Shown one piece after another: positions 63,938 to 64,000 of a DNA stretch of 64,000 bases. The DNA is from Eubacterium sp. Its GTDB lineage: Bacteria; Bacillota; Clostridia; Lachnospirales; Lachnospiraceae. Location: positions 1 to 64,000 of the forward strand of contig JAGABX010000059.1 of the NCBI GenBank assembly GCA_017614395.1. Direction: 5' to 3'. The stretch's first letter is position 1. Every line of letters starts with the position of its first letter. The notes below the pieces were generated by a model, which was not told the DNA's origin, did not search any database, and saw nothing but the letters and a program-made list of their open reading frames with translations. The translations under genes and the position numbers were made by a program.

Positions 63938-64000
63938 ATCAAATCTCTGCCTCTTCCCAAATCATTCCCTTTTTCTCAGGGAATAGCAAATCTTACTCGT

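Overview
The window looks like a chromosomal segment of a Clostridia bacterium, most likely a Lachnospiraceae member (Butyrivibrio/Roseburia-type relatives). Supporting signs are AGGAGG-type ribosome binding sites, a T-box in front of thrS, a split purH with an archaeal-type PurO cyclohydrolase, the PyrD/PyrK pair, YesMN-like two-component genes next to a CUT2 sugar importer, and BspA-like surface repeats. This placement is inferred from gene content; no 16S rRNA or marker search was possible. Most of the window is housekeeping backbone with many sensory and signalling genes.

Layout. 1-2.4 kb: the right end of an integrated mobile element (C-terminal part of a relaxase, tyrosine integrase, and what looks like the 3' end of a tRNA gene as attachment site). 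2.4-6.9 kb: a membrane protein, pyrE, an EAL phosphodiesterase and rsmI. 7-15 kb: one giant exported repeat protein of 2686 residues that leads a transcription unit with rsmI and the EAL gene. 15.1-16.2 kb: a DUF3990 (ADP-ribosyltransferase-like) gene translationally coupled to an unknown partner, a toxin-antitoxin-like arrangement. 16.5-24.2 kb: YihY membrane protein, a small zinc-ribbon protein, a lone Hpt protein, a REC-GGDEF-EAL protein, murE, a HAD phosphatase and citrate synthase. 24.2-29.3 kb: a metal efflux P-type ATPase with a separate metal-binding domain protein behind an ArsR-type operator, then a PadR/DUF4097 envelope-sensing pair. 29.3-38.1 kb: pyrD-pyrK-pyrF-Nudix, asd, the two-gene replacement for PurH, and thrS under a T-box. 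38.1-45.1 kb: a receiver protein, a large hybrid kinase, an alpha/beta hydrolase, proA and a PAP2 phosphatase. 45.2-53.7 kb: a YtfQRT/YjfF-like sugar ABC importer with two different binding proteins and a two-component system. 53.7-64 kb: azlCD, a TIR-domain/beta-propeller membrane protein, a DHH phosphoesterase, adenosine deaminase, a FIST-domain hybrid kinase and a TMEM175-like channel.

How the parts may work together. De novo pyrimidine synthesis (pyrE, pyrD, pyrK, pyrF) and the last two steps of purine synthesis are present. Two EAL proteins with degenerate GGDEF domains point to c-di-GMP degradation. The FIST hybrid kinase ends in a receiver and has no Hpt, the Hpt protein stands alone, and the REC-EAL protein lies next to it, so a phosphorelay that ends in c-di-GMP turnover is possible but unproven.

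Most unusual items: (i) two intergenic palindromic elements (21761-21867 and 35863-35997) that keep the same internal motifs while their outer stems have different sequences; (ii) the TIR-membrane-propeller protein; (iii) the DUF3990 pair; (iv) the giant surface protein with three super-repeats of about 535 residues; (v) helically phased repeats and stem-loops around the sugar importer; (vi) a Nudix protein in the pyr operon that lacks two of the usual Glu residues of its motif.
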